A stretch of 61,074 bases of DNA from JAPLKX01 sp035530195 (GCA_035530195.1 DATKVG010000197.1:1-61074), one strand, 5' to 3'. Shown: positions 25,974 through 35,200, counted from the first letter of the stretch. The notes: generated from the sequence alone by a model not told the origin. Translations and numbers: made by a program.

Positions 25974-26098
25974 AAAACATCCCCCTTTGTTGCATAGCTT
26001 CCTGATTATGCAAGAAAAGATCGAATTCTACAAGCAGCGGGGAGAGAGATTTTCCGGTGCGATTTCTGTAGAATTGACCCAGATTGCCGGGGGCGAAC

Positions 26099-27391
26099 AT
26101 GATGGCTTCAACTTCAGGCAAGGGCATGTGGGTCGTGGCAGTCGGCGCGGGTGTTTTCAGCGTGCTGCCGATTGTCTTGTACCAGGTGGTGATCGCCCGT
26201 GTGCCCAGCGTGACGGCCGAGGAGGCGCGACGGTCCGTGGACAGCAGCGCCGCGGTGCTGGTGGACGTGCGGCCGGCCGAGGCCTACCGGGAGCGGCATG
26301 TGGCCGGGTCGGTAAACTGGCCGGCGGACGAGATCCTCGGGATGCGCGAGGGCGACCCGCTGCCGCCGGCCCTGCAAGGCAAGCGTATGATGCTGATGTG
26401 CGAGAGCGGCATCATGAGCACGTTTGCCGTGCGCCACCTCTGTGGGCTGGGGGTCTGGGAAACGTTCTCGGTCAAAGAGGGCATCAGCGGCTACATCGTC
26501 TCGGGGCAGACACCGTGCCCGCTGGACATGGTGCGCGGGATGTTTGAAGGGCCGCAGGCGGCGCCGGTACGGCATTCGCCGCTGCACGAGCAGGTGGCGC
26601 TGGTAGCGACGGGTTTTGGCGTAAAGCCGTTTTACATGGTGCTTTCATTCGTGCTCGTGGTGGTGCTTTGGCGGTCGCGCGGGCGCGACCTGGTCGCGCT
26701 GAAATGGGGGCTGGCTGTTTTTTTTCTCGGTGAGGCGGCTTGCGCGGCGAACTACCTGGTATTCAACGAGACTTCGCACTTGTGGGAGTACCTGCACAGC
26801 CTGGGAATGGTGGTCGGGTTCTCGTTCATGACGTACGCGGTGCTGGAAGGCATGGACTGGCGCGTAATGCGGCTGTCGGACTTGTCGGCGCGGTGTGCGG
26901 CGACGGGTCTTTGCCGGGTTTGCCAACAGCGGACGGGCGGGCCTTGCGGGTTGGAGCGGGTTTTTCTGTGGCTGACGGCGGCACTGTGGATAATGGCGCT
27001 GATGCCGCTGACGGCGAGGCCTCATCCCACCTCTTACAACACGACCATATTCGGCACGGTCTATAACTACAGTCATTCGGCGTTTTACCAGTTGTACGAG
27101 ATTATGATTTGCCCGGCGGCGGCGCTGATATGCCTTGGGGCGTGTTTTGGCGTGCTGGCGTTTAAAAAGACGGACCGGGTGCCCGTGGCGAAGGTGTTAT
27201 TTGCGGCGGGGATGGGGCCACTGTTGTTCAGTTTCTTCAGGATGTTGCTTTTGGGCGCGTACCGGGACAACATGGTTTGGTTCAATTTCTGGGAAGAGAT
27301 CACCGAAGGTATTCTTGTGGTTGGAATCGCGGTGGTGCTCTGGATCTTCCGGGAAGCCCTGTTCAATCGCCCGGCGGGGCAGCAGCCGTAG
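26099..27391 (+). CDS. Membrane protein with N-terminal rhodanese domain
   Basis: 430 aa. A membrane segment (about 11-33), a rhodanese-like domain (about 37-140) with LVDVRPAEAYRERHVAGSVNW and the active-site cysteine in MCESGIMS (Cys101), then six or so membrane helices. A cysteine cluster lies between helices (LCRVCQQRTGGPCG). Rhodaneses carry sulfur or sense oxidised thiols; the membrane part is unrecognised. The start is ATG at 26099. It ends 29 bases inside the facing gene. Confidence 0.65.
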   Translation: MMASTSGKGMWVVAVGAGVFSVLPIVLYQVVIARVPSVTAEEARRSVDSSAAVLVDVRPAEAYRERHVAGSVNWPADEILGMREGDPLPPALQGKRMMLMCESGIMSTFAVRHLCGLGVWETFSVKEGISGYIVSGQTPCPLDMVRGMFEGPQAAPVRHSPLHEQVALVATGFGVKPFYMVLSFVLVVVLWRSRGRDLVALKWGLAVFFLGEAACAANYLVFNETSHLWEYLHSLGMVVGFSFMTYAVLEGMDWRVMRLSDLSARCAATGLCRVCQQRTGGPCGLERVFLWLTAALWIMALMPLTARPHPTSYNTTIFGTVYNYSHSAFYQLYEIMICPAAALICLGACFGVLAFKKTDRVPVAKVLFAAGMGPLLFSFFRMLLLGAYRDNMVWFNFWEEITEGILVVGIAVVLWIFREALFNRPAGQQP

Positions 27392-28004
27392 CCAGAGGCT
27401 CGGGTTTGTGAGGCGGGGCAAACCACAAGAGAAGCCGGCCCACCACGTAAAGCGCCAGGGCCGAGCTGGCCGCGGTAAACAGCCAGTACTGCCAATAAGC
27501 GGTGAAAAAGCGCTCCCAGCCGGGGTAGATCGAGTGGGCTACGTTTACATTGAGTTCCGGCGGCGTGAACATACGCGAGATCTGCTGGATGAACAAAAAC
27601 CAGAGGAAAGCGCGCAACCACGTCCATCGGCCGGCGCGCACCTCGCGCAAGGCGATTAGGCCCACCACGGGGCACACCAGGTGTGAAAGGAAAGTGATTG
27701 GAGGCATCTGGCGGGTGGAAAGCATGTCCATAATCCAGAGGGGGATGCCTGGCAGCAGCCAGATCGGCGCCAATCGGATCAGGCCGCGGTGACCGAGAAG
27801 CAAGCCAATTGCCAATGCGAGATTGGACACGTGGCACATCCACAGGACATGGCCGGGGTTGCCCTGTGACCAGTTGTAGTGGAAATGCAGCAGAAAGATT
27901 GTCAGCGGGACGAGGCCCAGCAGCCGGAATCGCCACGGCCACTCGAGCCAAGATTCTCCCGCGCCAAAAAGAACCGCTACGAAGCGCTCCTTACGAGATT
28001 TCAT
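27363..28004 (-). CDS. Multi-pass membrane protein
   Basis: 213 aa with about six hydrophobic helices and conserved-looking HFHYNWSQGNPGHVLWMCHVSN. No family name is certain. Its 3' end overlaps the rhodanese-membrane gene by 29 bases tail to tail. No clear ribosome site. Confidence 0.6.
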   Translation of the reverse strand: MKSRKERFVAVLFGAGESWLEWPWRFRLLGLVPLTIFLLHFHYNWSQGNPGHVLWMCHVSNLALAIGLLLGHRGLIRLAPIWLLPGIPLWIMDMLSTRQMPPITFLSHLVCPVVGLIALREVRAGRWTWLRAFLWFLFIQQISRMFTPPELNVNVAHSIYPGWERFFTAYWQYWLFTAASSALALYVVGRLLLWFAPPHKPEPLATAAAPPGD

Positions 28005-28265
28005 GCGCCGTCTTACCTGATTGCTCTGTTTTCCGGTTGTGGGAGGCGGACATGACGCGGTTCATCAGTATCGGCAGTTGCCGGGATGATGCTGGGGCGC
28101 AGCGAGTCATTGGCTTATCGTGCAAGGCGTTTCCTCCCTCGAAATCGGCTACCCGCCATACAACTACGCATGGTTACAACTACGTTTGGGACATGTTAAG
28201 TCAGCCAGGTTGTTTCTTTGCCTGCTATCGGGGATTGTACGTTTTGCGGGTGGAGGCTGTAAAAC

Positions 28266-28523
28266 GTGAATGGGCTGTTGGTTTTGGGGGGACTTGGCGG
28301 CTTCATGTTTGTATTTGCGCGGGGTCCTTCTTGCCTGACGAACAATCCGGTGACGGACGAACAGTTGGCGGCGGCGGCGGACTGGCAGAAGAGGGGCCAG
28401 TTTTTGATCGACTATGTGTTTTCGGAGAACTCATCGGGTATCCACGCGCCACAGGAAACGGGGCGGCTTCTGGTGACGGCGATGGATCATATACGGTCGG
28501 GTGAGATTGCGCTTCGGAGGTGA
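28266..28523 (+). pseudogene. Remnant of a multihaem cytochrome c552 (NrfA-like) C-terminus
   Basis: 85 codons. The segment VTDEQLAAAADWQKRGQFLI followed by DYVFSENSSGIHAPQETGRLL resembles the C-terminal helices of ammonia-forming cytochrome c nitrite reductase, where an AENSxGxHxPQE motif is usual. No haem CxxCH motif is present in the frame, and a stop codon directly precedes it. The 260 bases upstream hold no haem-binding sequence in any frame I read. It is either a decayed gene or a short stand-alone domain; I favour decay. Confidence 0.5.
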
Positions 28524-28546
28524 TATCAATGCCGCGTCAGCGGGCG

Positions 28547-28855
28547 TCATCCATTCGGATAGAAAAGGGCTTCTTTTGCCGCATCTTCGTCTTCGGCCCG
28601 GACTTGGAGTTGGCTTAACCCATGGTGAACAGAAACGCCACGCCGCGGCCAACTGGTGATCCGTGATTCGATGCCGGTGCTTTCCATGGCGGCTTGGGCA
28701 GTTTCCGCTTCATCCAAATGACCTTCGAATACGACGACCATCTCGGGGCCTGGCGGTTCTGGTGCGGCTTCGGTGTTGGATGCAAGTTCGAAATCGCACT
28801 CGGAGCACTGGGTGCGGCCGGCCCGGTATTGCAGCTGGCATCTCGGGCAGTACAT
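28547..28855 (-). CDS. Zinc-ribbon DUF2007-like small protein
   Basis: 102 aa. N-terminal zinc ribbon (Cys3, Cys6, Cys17, Cys20 in YCPRCQ and CSECDFE), then a compact alpha/beta domain (VVVFEGHLDEAETAQAAMESTGIES ends near residue 65; LQVRAEDEDAAKEAL) like the DUF2007 putative signal-transducing domain. Start supported by AAAGGAG 6 bases upstream. Confidence 0.7.
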   Translation of the reverse strand: MYCPRCQLQYRAGRTQCSECDFELASNTEAAPEPPGPEMVVVFEGHLDEAETAQAAMESTGIESRITSWPRRGVSVHHGLSQLQVRAEDEDAAKEALFYPNG

Positions 28856-29028
28856 GTCACACTCCTTTGTAGGGATGCCTGTTCTTTTGGCCCCGTGCGC
28901 ACCGGCCGTGGTCCGTATCGTGACCGGGTCAGTGCCTCGTGTTGCAAAAGTGCGGGCCGACGGAGGCTCATTGCATATAGGAGGCGGGGTCAGAAGGGGG
29001 AAGCTTCCCCCTCCCGATCCGATTTATT

Positions 29029-29310
29029 TTAGTAGCGCCGCGGCCCGCGGCCGCCGCCACCGCCGCCAACGTTTTGGGGGCGCGCTTCATTAACCTTCAA
29101 TGCGCGACCCATGAACTCTTCGCCATTAAGGCCTTTGATCGCGGCCTGGCCGTCGGCATCGTCCATCTCGATGAATCCAAACCCGCGGGATTGGTTGGTT
29201 GCGCGGTCCATGACCACGGAAACGGATTGGACTTTGCCATACACCGCGAATGCGCCTTCAAGGTCGGACTCTTTCGTGTCAAACGACAAGTTGCCTACGT
29301 AGATCTTCAT
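29029..29310 (-). CDS. RRM-type RNA-binding protein
   Basis: 93 aa single RNA-recognition motif with RNP2 KIYVGNLSF at the N-terminus and RNP1 SRGFGFIEM, followed by a Gly-rich tail (VGGGGGGRGPRRY). Bacterial members are often cold-induced and bind single-stranded RNA in the cytoplasm. AGGAGA lies 10 bases upstream of the ATG. The 294 bases from here to the LRR gene hold no gene. Confidence 0.93.
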   Translation of the reverse strand: MKIYVGNLSFDTKESDLEGAFAVYGKVQSVSVVMDRATNQSRGFGFIEMDDADGQAAIKGLNGEEFMGRALKVNEARPQNVGGGGGGRGPRRY

Positions 29311-29604
29311 GTGGTTTCTCTTCTCCTGTCGGATCGCACCCGGACCATTCGCGGACAGGACAGGATCGTAGGCAGCAGACTGAACAGCAGTTCGTGCAGC
29401 GGGTCCCTTTGTACCCTATGAGAGAATGTCAAGTGTACCCTTTTTGGCAGGCCGCAGCCCGCGGCCTTATGTGTATTGTATCATGACGATAGTTCCAGAG
29501 CAACATGTTGGGAACGGATGTCATTGACATACGGGCCGGGACTATGCAAAACTAGCCGGGTAAACTTGTTGTGTTAATGGCTATTAAGGGAGGCACGTCA
29601 CACT

Positions 29605-31317
29605 ATGACGCGGACAATGTCACTGCCATTGGCCTGTGCAATTCTGTTTTGCAGTTTGGCTCACGGGGTGGAGGTCAGTTTTCCAGACCCGGGGCTCGAG
29701 GCAGCAGTGCGTGAGGCCATTGGCCAACCCGTCGGGGAAATCCTGGATACTGATTTGGCGGGGCTGACGTATCTGAGTGCTTTTGGCCGCAACGTCTCTG
29801 ACTTAACCGGGATTGAGTATTGTACGGACGTGACAAATCTCTTGCTGGGCAGCAATCAGTTGGTAAACCTGGAGCCGCTGTCGGGGTTGACCAACCTTCA
29901 GTCGCTTACGATGGAGGACAATCAGATTTCAGACATTACGCCGCTGGCGGGCCTGGTAAACTTGGAGTATTTGTGGTTGAAGAATAACAATATTGGCTCG
30001 ATCGCGGTGTTGTCGGGCCTGAGCAAACTTAACCAGTTGATGCTACACGGCAACCCGTTGACGGATCTGTCTCCGCTTGCGGGCTTGATTAGTCTAAAGG
30101 AGCTGTGGGCAGGGTACGAGATAGGCGATTTGGCTCCACTTGCCGGGCTGACCAACCTGACTCTGCTGTTTGTCGGATACAATGTGACAGATTTGACGCC
30201 GCTGTCGGGCCTGACAAAGTTGAATTACCTGTACTTGGAGCGGAACTTGATAAGCGATCTGACACCGCTGTCAAACCTGAACGATCTGGAGTGGCTGATA
30301 TTGGCTGAAAATCAGATAACGAATATTGCCCCGCTGTCCGGCCTGACAAAGCTGAAATCACTGTTGCTCGATCTCAATTCTATAAGTGAATTGTCACCGG
30401 TGATGGGTCTTACGAACCTGGAAACCCTTGGGGTGGCATACAACCAGGTGGTTAGCCTATCGGCGCTTGCCGGTCTGACAAACCTCAGGCTACTTTGCCT
30501 TCATGGGAATAACATCGTCGATTTGAGGCCGCTGAGAACGACGACAGGCCTGACGCAACTTCAGATAGGCATGAATGACATCACAGATTTGACGCCGCTA
30601 GTAGAAAACGTGGGGCTTGATGTTGGCGATAAGGTGTGGGTGGCGGGAAATCCGCTGAACCCGCAGACGGCGTGCTGGGCAGTCAATGAGCTGATGTCGC
30701 GGGGCGTGCTGGTTGATTGGACGGGCGACTGCACGTTCAACGAATGCACCGTCATCATGAGCAAAATCAGCCCGGCGTTGGCGCGGTGGGCTATGAAAAA
30801 CGACGAACTGCCGTCTACCATCGACTCGTGGGACAACGGCATCCCGGACATGTACGAGGTGGCGTTGCCGGTCGCTGCGTTGTGCAACGGCGACGAGGAG
30901 CTCGCAGGCGTTTTCATGCTGAACCGCGCGCGCATTCTGGCGGCTCCGGCGTACCAAATCTTGCTCGAAGACGGGTGGTGGTTCTACTGGACAGAATACG
31001 CGGATTATTTTGCGGCTCTCGCGACGATGGACTCGCTCTGCGTGGCGGGGCTGGCGGAAATCGGGTTTGAGGGGTTGGTATCATATGAACCAGTGGCGCC
31101 GTACGGGGATTTTGATTCCGACGCGGCGACGAACCAGGAAGAGTACGACAACGTGATTGCCTGGGGCGGGTCGGAACGCGACTACGCGCGGGCCGCCATG
31201 TCACCTTTCACCCAAGGGCTCACGCCCATGCCGGCCGCGACCCTTCCCGCTCTGGGAGGGCTTGTCGTGTCGGTCCTTGCTCTCGGAGCGGCGCTGATCA
31301 AGAAGAGGGTCCTTTGA
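29605..31317 (+). CDS. Secreted leucine-rich-repeat protein (internalin-like)
   Basis: 570 aa. Signal peptide (MSLPLACAILFCSLAHG), a cap region, then about a dozen 22-residue LRRs of SDS22/internalin type (repeated NQISDITPLAGLVNLEYL pattern) to about residue 330, a non-repeat C-terminal domain, and a final tripartite tail: Pro/Ala-rich stretch, hydrophobic helix LGGLVVSVLALGAALI and KKRVL. The tail looks like an anchor or sorting signal. Probably surface exposed for binding. AGGGAGG lies 12 bases before the ATG. Confidence 0.82.
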   Translation: MTRTMSLPLACAILFCSLAHGVEVSFPDPGLEAAVREAIGQPVGEILDTDLAGLTYLSAFGRNVSDLTGIEYCTDVTNLLLGSNQLVNLEPLSGLTNLQSLTMEDNQISDITPLAGLVNLEYLWLKNNNIGSIAVLSGLSKLNQLMLHGNPLTDLSPLAGLISLKELWAGYEIGDLAPLAGLTNLTLLFVGYNVTDLTPLSGLTKLNYLYLERNLISDLTPLSNLNDLEWLILAENQITNIAPLSGLTKLKSLLLDLNSISELSPVMGLTNLETLGVAYNQVVSLSALAGLTNLRLLCLHGNNIVDLRPLRTTTGLTQLQIGMNDITDLTPLVENVGLDVGDKVWVAGNPLNPQTACWAVNELMSRGVLVDWTGDCTFNECTVIMSKISPALARWAMKNDELPSTIDSWDNGIPDMYEVALPVAALCNGDEELAGVFMLNRARILAAPAYQILLEDGWWFYWTEYADYFAALATMDSLCVAGLAEIGFEGLVSYEPVAPYGDFDSDAATNQEEYDNVIAWGGSERDYARAAMSPFTQGLTPMPAATLPALGGLVVSVLALGAALIKKRVL

Positions 31318-31338
31318 GCGGTTTTAGTCCGGTGCAGT

Positions 31339-31613
31339 ATGATGCCGCGTATGGACAGCCGGGAACTTGTTTTGCGCGCAATCGAGCGGCGCGACCCGCC
31401 GCGCATCCCGATCAATTACTGCAACCGCGACTTCGACTCGTCGGACACGATCTCGGTGACGTGGAAGCCTGCGGCGTCTTTTGTTCCCGGGCGAGAGGGT
31501 GCGAGCGAGTGGGGGTACGTTTGGGAAGTGCTGGATGGGACGATGGGCCAGCCTCGTTGTCACCCGCTGGCCGACTGGTCGCGTGCGTCGGGTTACGCGG
31601 CGCCGGACCCGCG
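31339..31613 (+). pseudogene. Truncated 5' copy of the URO-D-family gene at 34190
   Basis: Codes for about 88 residues (MDSRELVLRAIERRDPPRIP onward) nearly identical to the start of the intact gene at 34190, including some upstream bases (GTGCAGTATGATG). I count about 14 differences over 265 bases by eye. Similarity stops abruptly at 31613, where an unrelated TPR gene fragment on the other strand begins. Not functional. Confidence 0.85.
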
Positions 31614-31921
31614 AACAGTTTTGCAGCGGCCTCGTGGGACCCGGAGCGGGCCAGCCGTTGGCCATATATTGACAGCCGAATCTGAGCTTCGCGAATACCC
31701 GGATCAAGGTTGAGGGCAGCCATATACTGTACGGCCGCCCGGTCGAACTCTCGTCCCGCCTCGAGGATGCTGGCGAGTGCACACCGGTGCGCGGGATTGT
31801 TGGGTTCATTGCGTACAGATTTTTCAAACGTGGCTATTGTGTCCGCGTAATCTTTTTGAAAGCCTTGATACATTTCCTCGTTCTCGCTGCCGGCAAGATT
31901 TCTCGGAGAGCCCACCAGCAT
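31614..31921 (-). pseudogene. TPR protein truncated at its 3' end
   Basis: On the minus strand the frame starts with ATG at 31921 and encodes two TPR-like units (DTIATFEKSVRNEPNNP, DRAAVQYMAALNLDPGIREA). At 31613 it runs into the antisense of the URO-D fragment, so the protein is cut short or ends in junk. It is the third gene of a minus-strand run (32947 to 31614). Confidence 0.6.
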
Positions 31922-31963
31922 GTTTCGCGGCGTGCCGATGCAGCGCAGGAGATGCGGTTACCT

Positions 31964-32566
31964 TTATGGCTGACCGAAGATCGCCGCCAAGAAAAACAAG
32001 CAAAATCCTGGCATGCCCACCGCGAGATAGCCGACCAGTATGCGTCGCCCCCACAGGGTGGTTTTATCTTGGGTCAGGTATTCCTGGACGTGAGGGAGCC
32101 GGGCATATGCTTTGATGGCGGAGGCGAGCCTCCACCAACGCCACAGCCACCTCAGGAACGTGAACGGGGAGAAGAGGATCTGTATAAACAGCATAAGCAA
32201 AGAAGCTCTGGCATCCGGTGCATATTGCCCAGGCATGAACTGGAAGTGTCCACTACGTCTTTGTTGGATGACAAATGCGTCGTAGGCCTCCTCCTCACGG
32301 CCCCACATGAGAACCCCCCAATAGATAGCGGCGAAGCCCGGCCCTAGCCCAATTGCTCCAAGCCATCCCAGCAGCAGGGCAACACCGATTGCCTCCCCAA
32401 TGCCACCTTGCTGATAACCTACGGAGAGACCCATCAAAAAAAGCAGCAAGCAGAAAACTACACTTAATGTCATCCCGACCTTCAGAACGTGGAGTATCAC
32501 GGCGCCCAAATAATTCCGGGCCTCCATCAGTTCAGTGGGTTCATCCACCGGCATGTCGGCATCCAT
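31964..32566 (-). CDS. Membrane protein of unknown function
   Basis: 200 aa with about four hydrophobic helices and a Trp/Arg-rich stretch (FLRWLWRWWRLASAIKAYARL). GGGAG lies 10 bases before the ATG. It begins 3 bases after the stop of the next gene upstream and precedes the truncated TPR gene: a small operon whose end was lost. Confidence 0.6.
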   Translation of the reverse strand: MDADMPVDEPTELMEARNYLGAVILHVLKVGMTLSVVFCLLLFLMGLSVGYQQGGIGEAIGVALLLGWLGAIGLGPGFAAIYWGVLMWGREEEAYDAFVIQQRRSGHFQFMPGQYAPDARASLLMLFIQILFSPFTFLRWLWRWWRLASAIKAYARLPHVQEYLTQDKTTLWGRRILVGYLAVGMPGFCLFFLAAIFGQP

Positions 32567-32569
32567 TTC

Positions 32570-32947
32570 TTAGTCTCCCTCGCGCGCCCGGGAGAGCGGT
32601 GGTCCGGGTCTTAGATCATCCTCCCAACCGCTTCCGTTACAGAGTGGGCACGTTTCCTCGCTATAGGCATCGAAGACGATCCATCCTGAACCGTTGCATC
32701 TGTGGCACCGAATTGATCCGGTGCTGCGCACCCGATACGCTTCTATTTCTTTGAACCTCCGTTTGTAAAGGGGCGTAAGGGACACCACACAAAAGGTCAT
32801 TAGAACCATGATGGCCAGGACGGCTTTGCCCCATTTCGCGCCGCCTAACCACCAGGTTAGAACCGTCGCGGGTGCGACGAACCACAACAGGCACGCAAAA
32901 GCCAATCGGGCCGAATACGCCAGGGAAGAGTCCTTACTTGAGCGCAT
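32570..32947 (-). CDS. Membrane protein with DnaJ-like CxxCxGxG motifs
   Basis: 125 aa. Two membrane segments (near 15-35 and 40-60) followed by two zinc-finger-like motifs, CHRCNGSGW and CPLCNGSGW, as in the cysteine-rich region of DnaJ or in small thiol chaperones. AGAAGG sits 7 bases upstream of the chosen ATG; an ATG ten codons earlier is possible. Confidence 0.6.
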   Translation of the reverse strand: MRSSKDSSLAYSARLAFACLLWFVAPATVLTWWLGGAKWGKAVLAIMVLMTFCVVSLTPLYKRRFKEIEAYRVRSTGSIRCHRCNGSGWIVFDAYSEETCPLCNGSGWEDDLRPGPPLSRAREGD

Positions 32948-33251
32948 CTTTGTGCCTTCTCTTGGCTTGTTGTGCATCAGCCGAGAACTTCAAGAGCAGC
33001 GTTGAAGTTCTTCGGAATATACCGGGAGGCTGGCGCATGTTTAGGCCCTTTGTTTACGACATCTGCACACGGCGCGTGGAAGATGGTTCAGGGCGGCCGA
33101 ACAAGAGTTCCGAATGCGGCTTATCGACCGCCTTGGGGAAGGCGGGATGCCTGACTGAATTGTGTTAGACGCTGCGCTGCCCGTTTCCCGCTCCTTTATG
33201 CCTCAGCTACTCCATCCGACACGCTTCTTGGTGGTGGCGTGCTGCAATGGT
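32948..33251. other. Gap with no recognised feature
   Basis: About 300 bases between the CxxCxGxG gene and the next minus-strand gene. I see no gene, RNA or repeat; it may hold a promoter for the run 32947 to 31614. Confidence 0.4.
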
Positions 33252-33836
33252 TTAGCTGCGGGAAGACATGTCGCCGCTAAGGCGGGGATACCTCTTATGA
33301 AAAGCCCAATGGCGGTTTAGCGCGTCCTGTAACTCGTCCAGCTTGCGTTTCGGCGATCCATGCAGCACCGACCAGACCACAGGCCAGCCGTTGGCGAATT
33401 CCTTTCGCTCAATGGTTACCGTTTTCCAGATCTCCCAGTTGCCTACCGGCATGCTGACGATCCGCTGAGCATCGAGGCCGGCGTCGGGATCGGCAACGTG
33501 GGTTCCCGTTTCTTCCAGAAAATGCGACAGCAGAGCCTTTGCCGCGTTAAACCACGGACCAAAACCCACGTAAATTGCCGCCCCGCTACCGGCAAGAAAA
33601 ATCAGAAAAGCGAGCCACGGGGCATTTGCCTTCCAGCCTGCCAAGAGTGCAACGACGACGGACAAAACACCGATGCCGGCAGCCGAAAACTGGTGAGGCA
33701 GGAAGCCGCCCAAACTTCTCACGTTTTTGTTGGTATGTCTAGTGATATCTTCGGCAATTGCTGAGGCTCTCCGGATGAATGGGAATTCCAACAAGCGAAG
33801 TTTTCCTCGGGTATCACCCAAATAAGAACTTGGCAT
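33252..33836 (-). CDS. Two-helix membrane protein of unknown function
   Basis: 194 aa. Hydrophilic N-terminus, two central membrane helices (GIGVLSVVVALLAGW, WLAFLIFLAGSGAAIYVGF), then a soluble C-terminal domain of about 100 residues. AGGAGGG lies 7 bases before the ATG. Part of the cassette between the two URO-D 5' copies. No family recognised. Confidence 0.6.
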   Translation of the reverse strand: MPSSYLGDTRGKLRLLEFPFIRRASAIAEDITRHTNKNVRSLGGFLPHQFSAAGIGVLSVVVALLAGWKANAPWLAFLIFLAGSGAAIYVGFGPWFNAAKALLSHFLEETGTHVADPDAGLDAQRIVSMPVGNWEIWKTVTIERKEFANGWPVVWSVLHGSPKRKLDELQDALNRHWAFHKRYPRLSGDMSSRS

Positions 33837-34189
33837 TTTCGTCCCTCCTTGTTTTGGGGTGAGTTAATCTGATGAGGTCTGCTTGTATGAGATGAGCATG
33901 CACCCCCGTGAGCAGAAACACGCCCCCAGAAACGCGGAGACGTGACCTGCCCCCGTTCCGTTCTCCCTAGTTGATACCGGCAGCCTACCACATGAGGCTG
34001 TTACAGTCAATAGATTCAGAATCTTGATTTGCCGGTTGCCATTCTGTTGCAGGTGACTGCGTCGGAGACTTTCACCGGAGAACACACGACAGACAACGGC
34101 AACTTGACGAGGGCGGGACGTTGTCAGCAGCGAATGAATCAGGCAGATCATGCTTTGAGCGATCTTGACCAGTGCAGTATGATGCACGC
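33837..34189. other. Gap between the cassette and the intact URO-D gene
   Basis: About 350 bases with no gene recognised. The last 18 bases or so (from 34172) are the start of the segment duplicated at 31332. The region should contain the promoter of the 34190-39363 operon, but no clear -35/-10 pair stands out. Confidence 0.4.
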
Positions 34190-35182
34190 ATGGAAAACCA
34201 TGCGCGCATGGAGAGCCGGGAACTTGTTTTGCGGGCGATCGAGCGGCGTGACCCGCCGCGCATTCCGATCAATTACTGCAACCGCGACTTTGACTCGTCG
34301 GACACGATCTCGGTGACGTGGAAGCCTGCGGCGTCTTTTGTTGCTGGGCGAGAGGGTGCGAGCGAGTGGGGGTACGTGTGGGAAGTGCTGGATGGGACGA
34401 TGGGCCAGCCTCGTTGGCATCCGCTGGCGGACTGGTCGCGTGCGTCGGGTTACGTGCCGCCGGACCCGCGGGCGGCGGGGCGGTTTGAGGGGGTGCGCGA
34501 AGAGATCGCGCGGTGGCCGGGCAGGTTCATGAAGTTTGGGCTGGGCATCACGGGGTTCAACCAGGCGACATTCCTGCGCGGGTATGACGCCTTTATGACA
34601 GACCTGTACGAGGCGCCAGATCGCGTGGACCGTGTGCTGGATTTGGTGTTCGAGTTTGAGAACGGGCTTATCGACCAGGCGCTGGAGCTGCCGATCGATT
34701 GCGTGGCGTTCGGCGACGATTGGGGCACGCAAAAGGGGCTGATGATCCCGTTGGGTCTGTGGCGTGATCTGTTTCTGCCGCGGTACGCGGATCAGTTTGA
34801 ACGGGTGCGCCGGGCGGGCAAGAAAGTGTGGTTTCATTCGTGCGGCGACGTCTTTTCGATCATCGGGCATCTGGCGGAGGCGGGGGTGGACGTGATCGAG
34901 TTGCTTCAACCGGACCTGATGGGCGTCGAGCGGCTGGCGCACGAGTATGGGGGCCGGATCTGTTTCTGCTGCTCGGTGGACCACCAGCGGGTGGCAATCT
35001 CGGGCAGCCGCGAGGAGATTTTCGCCTACGCGAGCAAACTTGCCGAGACGTTTGGTCGATTTCACGGGGGATTTATCGCGTATATCGAAGACTACGCGTC
35101 GCTTGGCATGAGCGAACAAAACTACCAGTGGATCCGGGATGCGTTTCACCGTATTGGTGGTAGAATCCTTGGTGAAGCGTAA
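34190..35182 (+). CDS. Uroporphyrinogen decarboxylase (URO-D)-family protein
   Basis: 330 aa TIM barrel. Seen: SRELVLRAIERRDPPRIP at the start, FMTDLYEAPDRVDRVLDL, DCVAFGDDWGTQKGLMIP, KKVWFHSCGDVFSIIGHLAEAGVDVIE. These are marks of the URO-D/MtaA-CmuA methyltransferase branch common in anaerobes, with HSCGD as the usual zinc/cobalamin-related site, rather than of haem-pathway HemE. It probably acts in methyl transfer or a related step of an unknown catabolic pathway. It opens a tight operon with a glycyl-radical enzyme. An in-frame ATG at 34208 aligns with the truncated copy's start and may be the true one. Confidence 0.78.
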   Translation: MENHARMESRELVLRAIERRDPPRIPINYCNRDFDSSDTISVTWKPAASFVAGREGASEWGYVWEVLDGTMGQPRWHPLADWSRASGYVPPDPRAAGRFEGVREEIARWPGRFMKFGLGITGFNQATFLRGYDAFMTDLYEAPDRVDRVLDLVFEFENGLIDQALELPIDCVAFGDDWGTQKGLMIPLGLWRDLFLPRYADQFERVRRAGKKVWFHSCGDVFSIIGHLAEAGVDVIELLQPDLMGVERLAHEYGGRICFCCSVDHQRVAISGSREEIFAYASKLAETFGRFHGGFIAYIEDYASLGMSEQNYQWIRDAFHRIGGRILGEA

Positions 35183-35200
35183 CGGGAATGGGTAGGTTTT

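Noticed and set aside
34190..35182. HemE of haem biosynthesis
   Set aside because: Operon context, the HSCGD motif and overall divergence place it with the URO-D-like methyltransferases of anaerobes.
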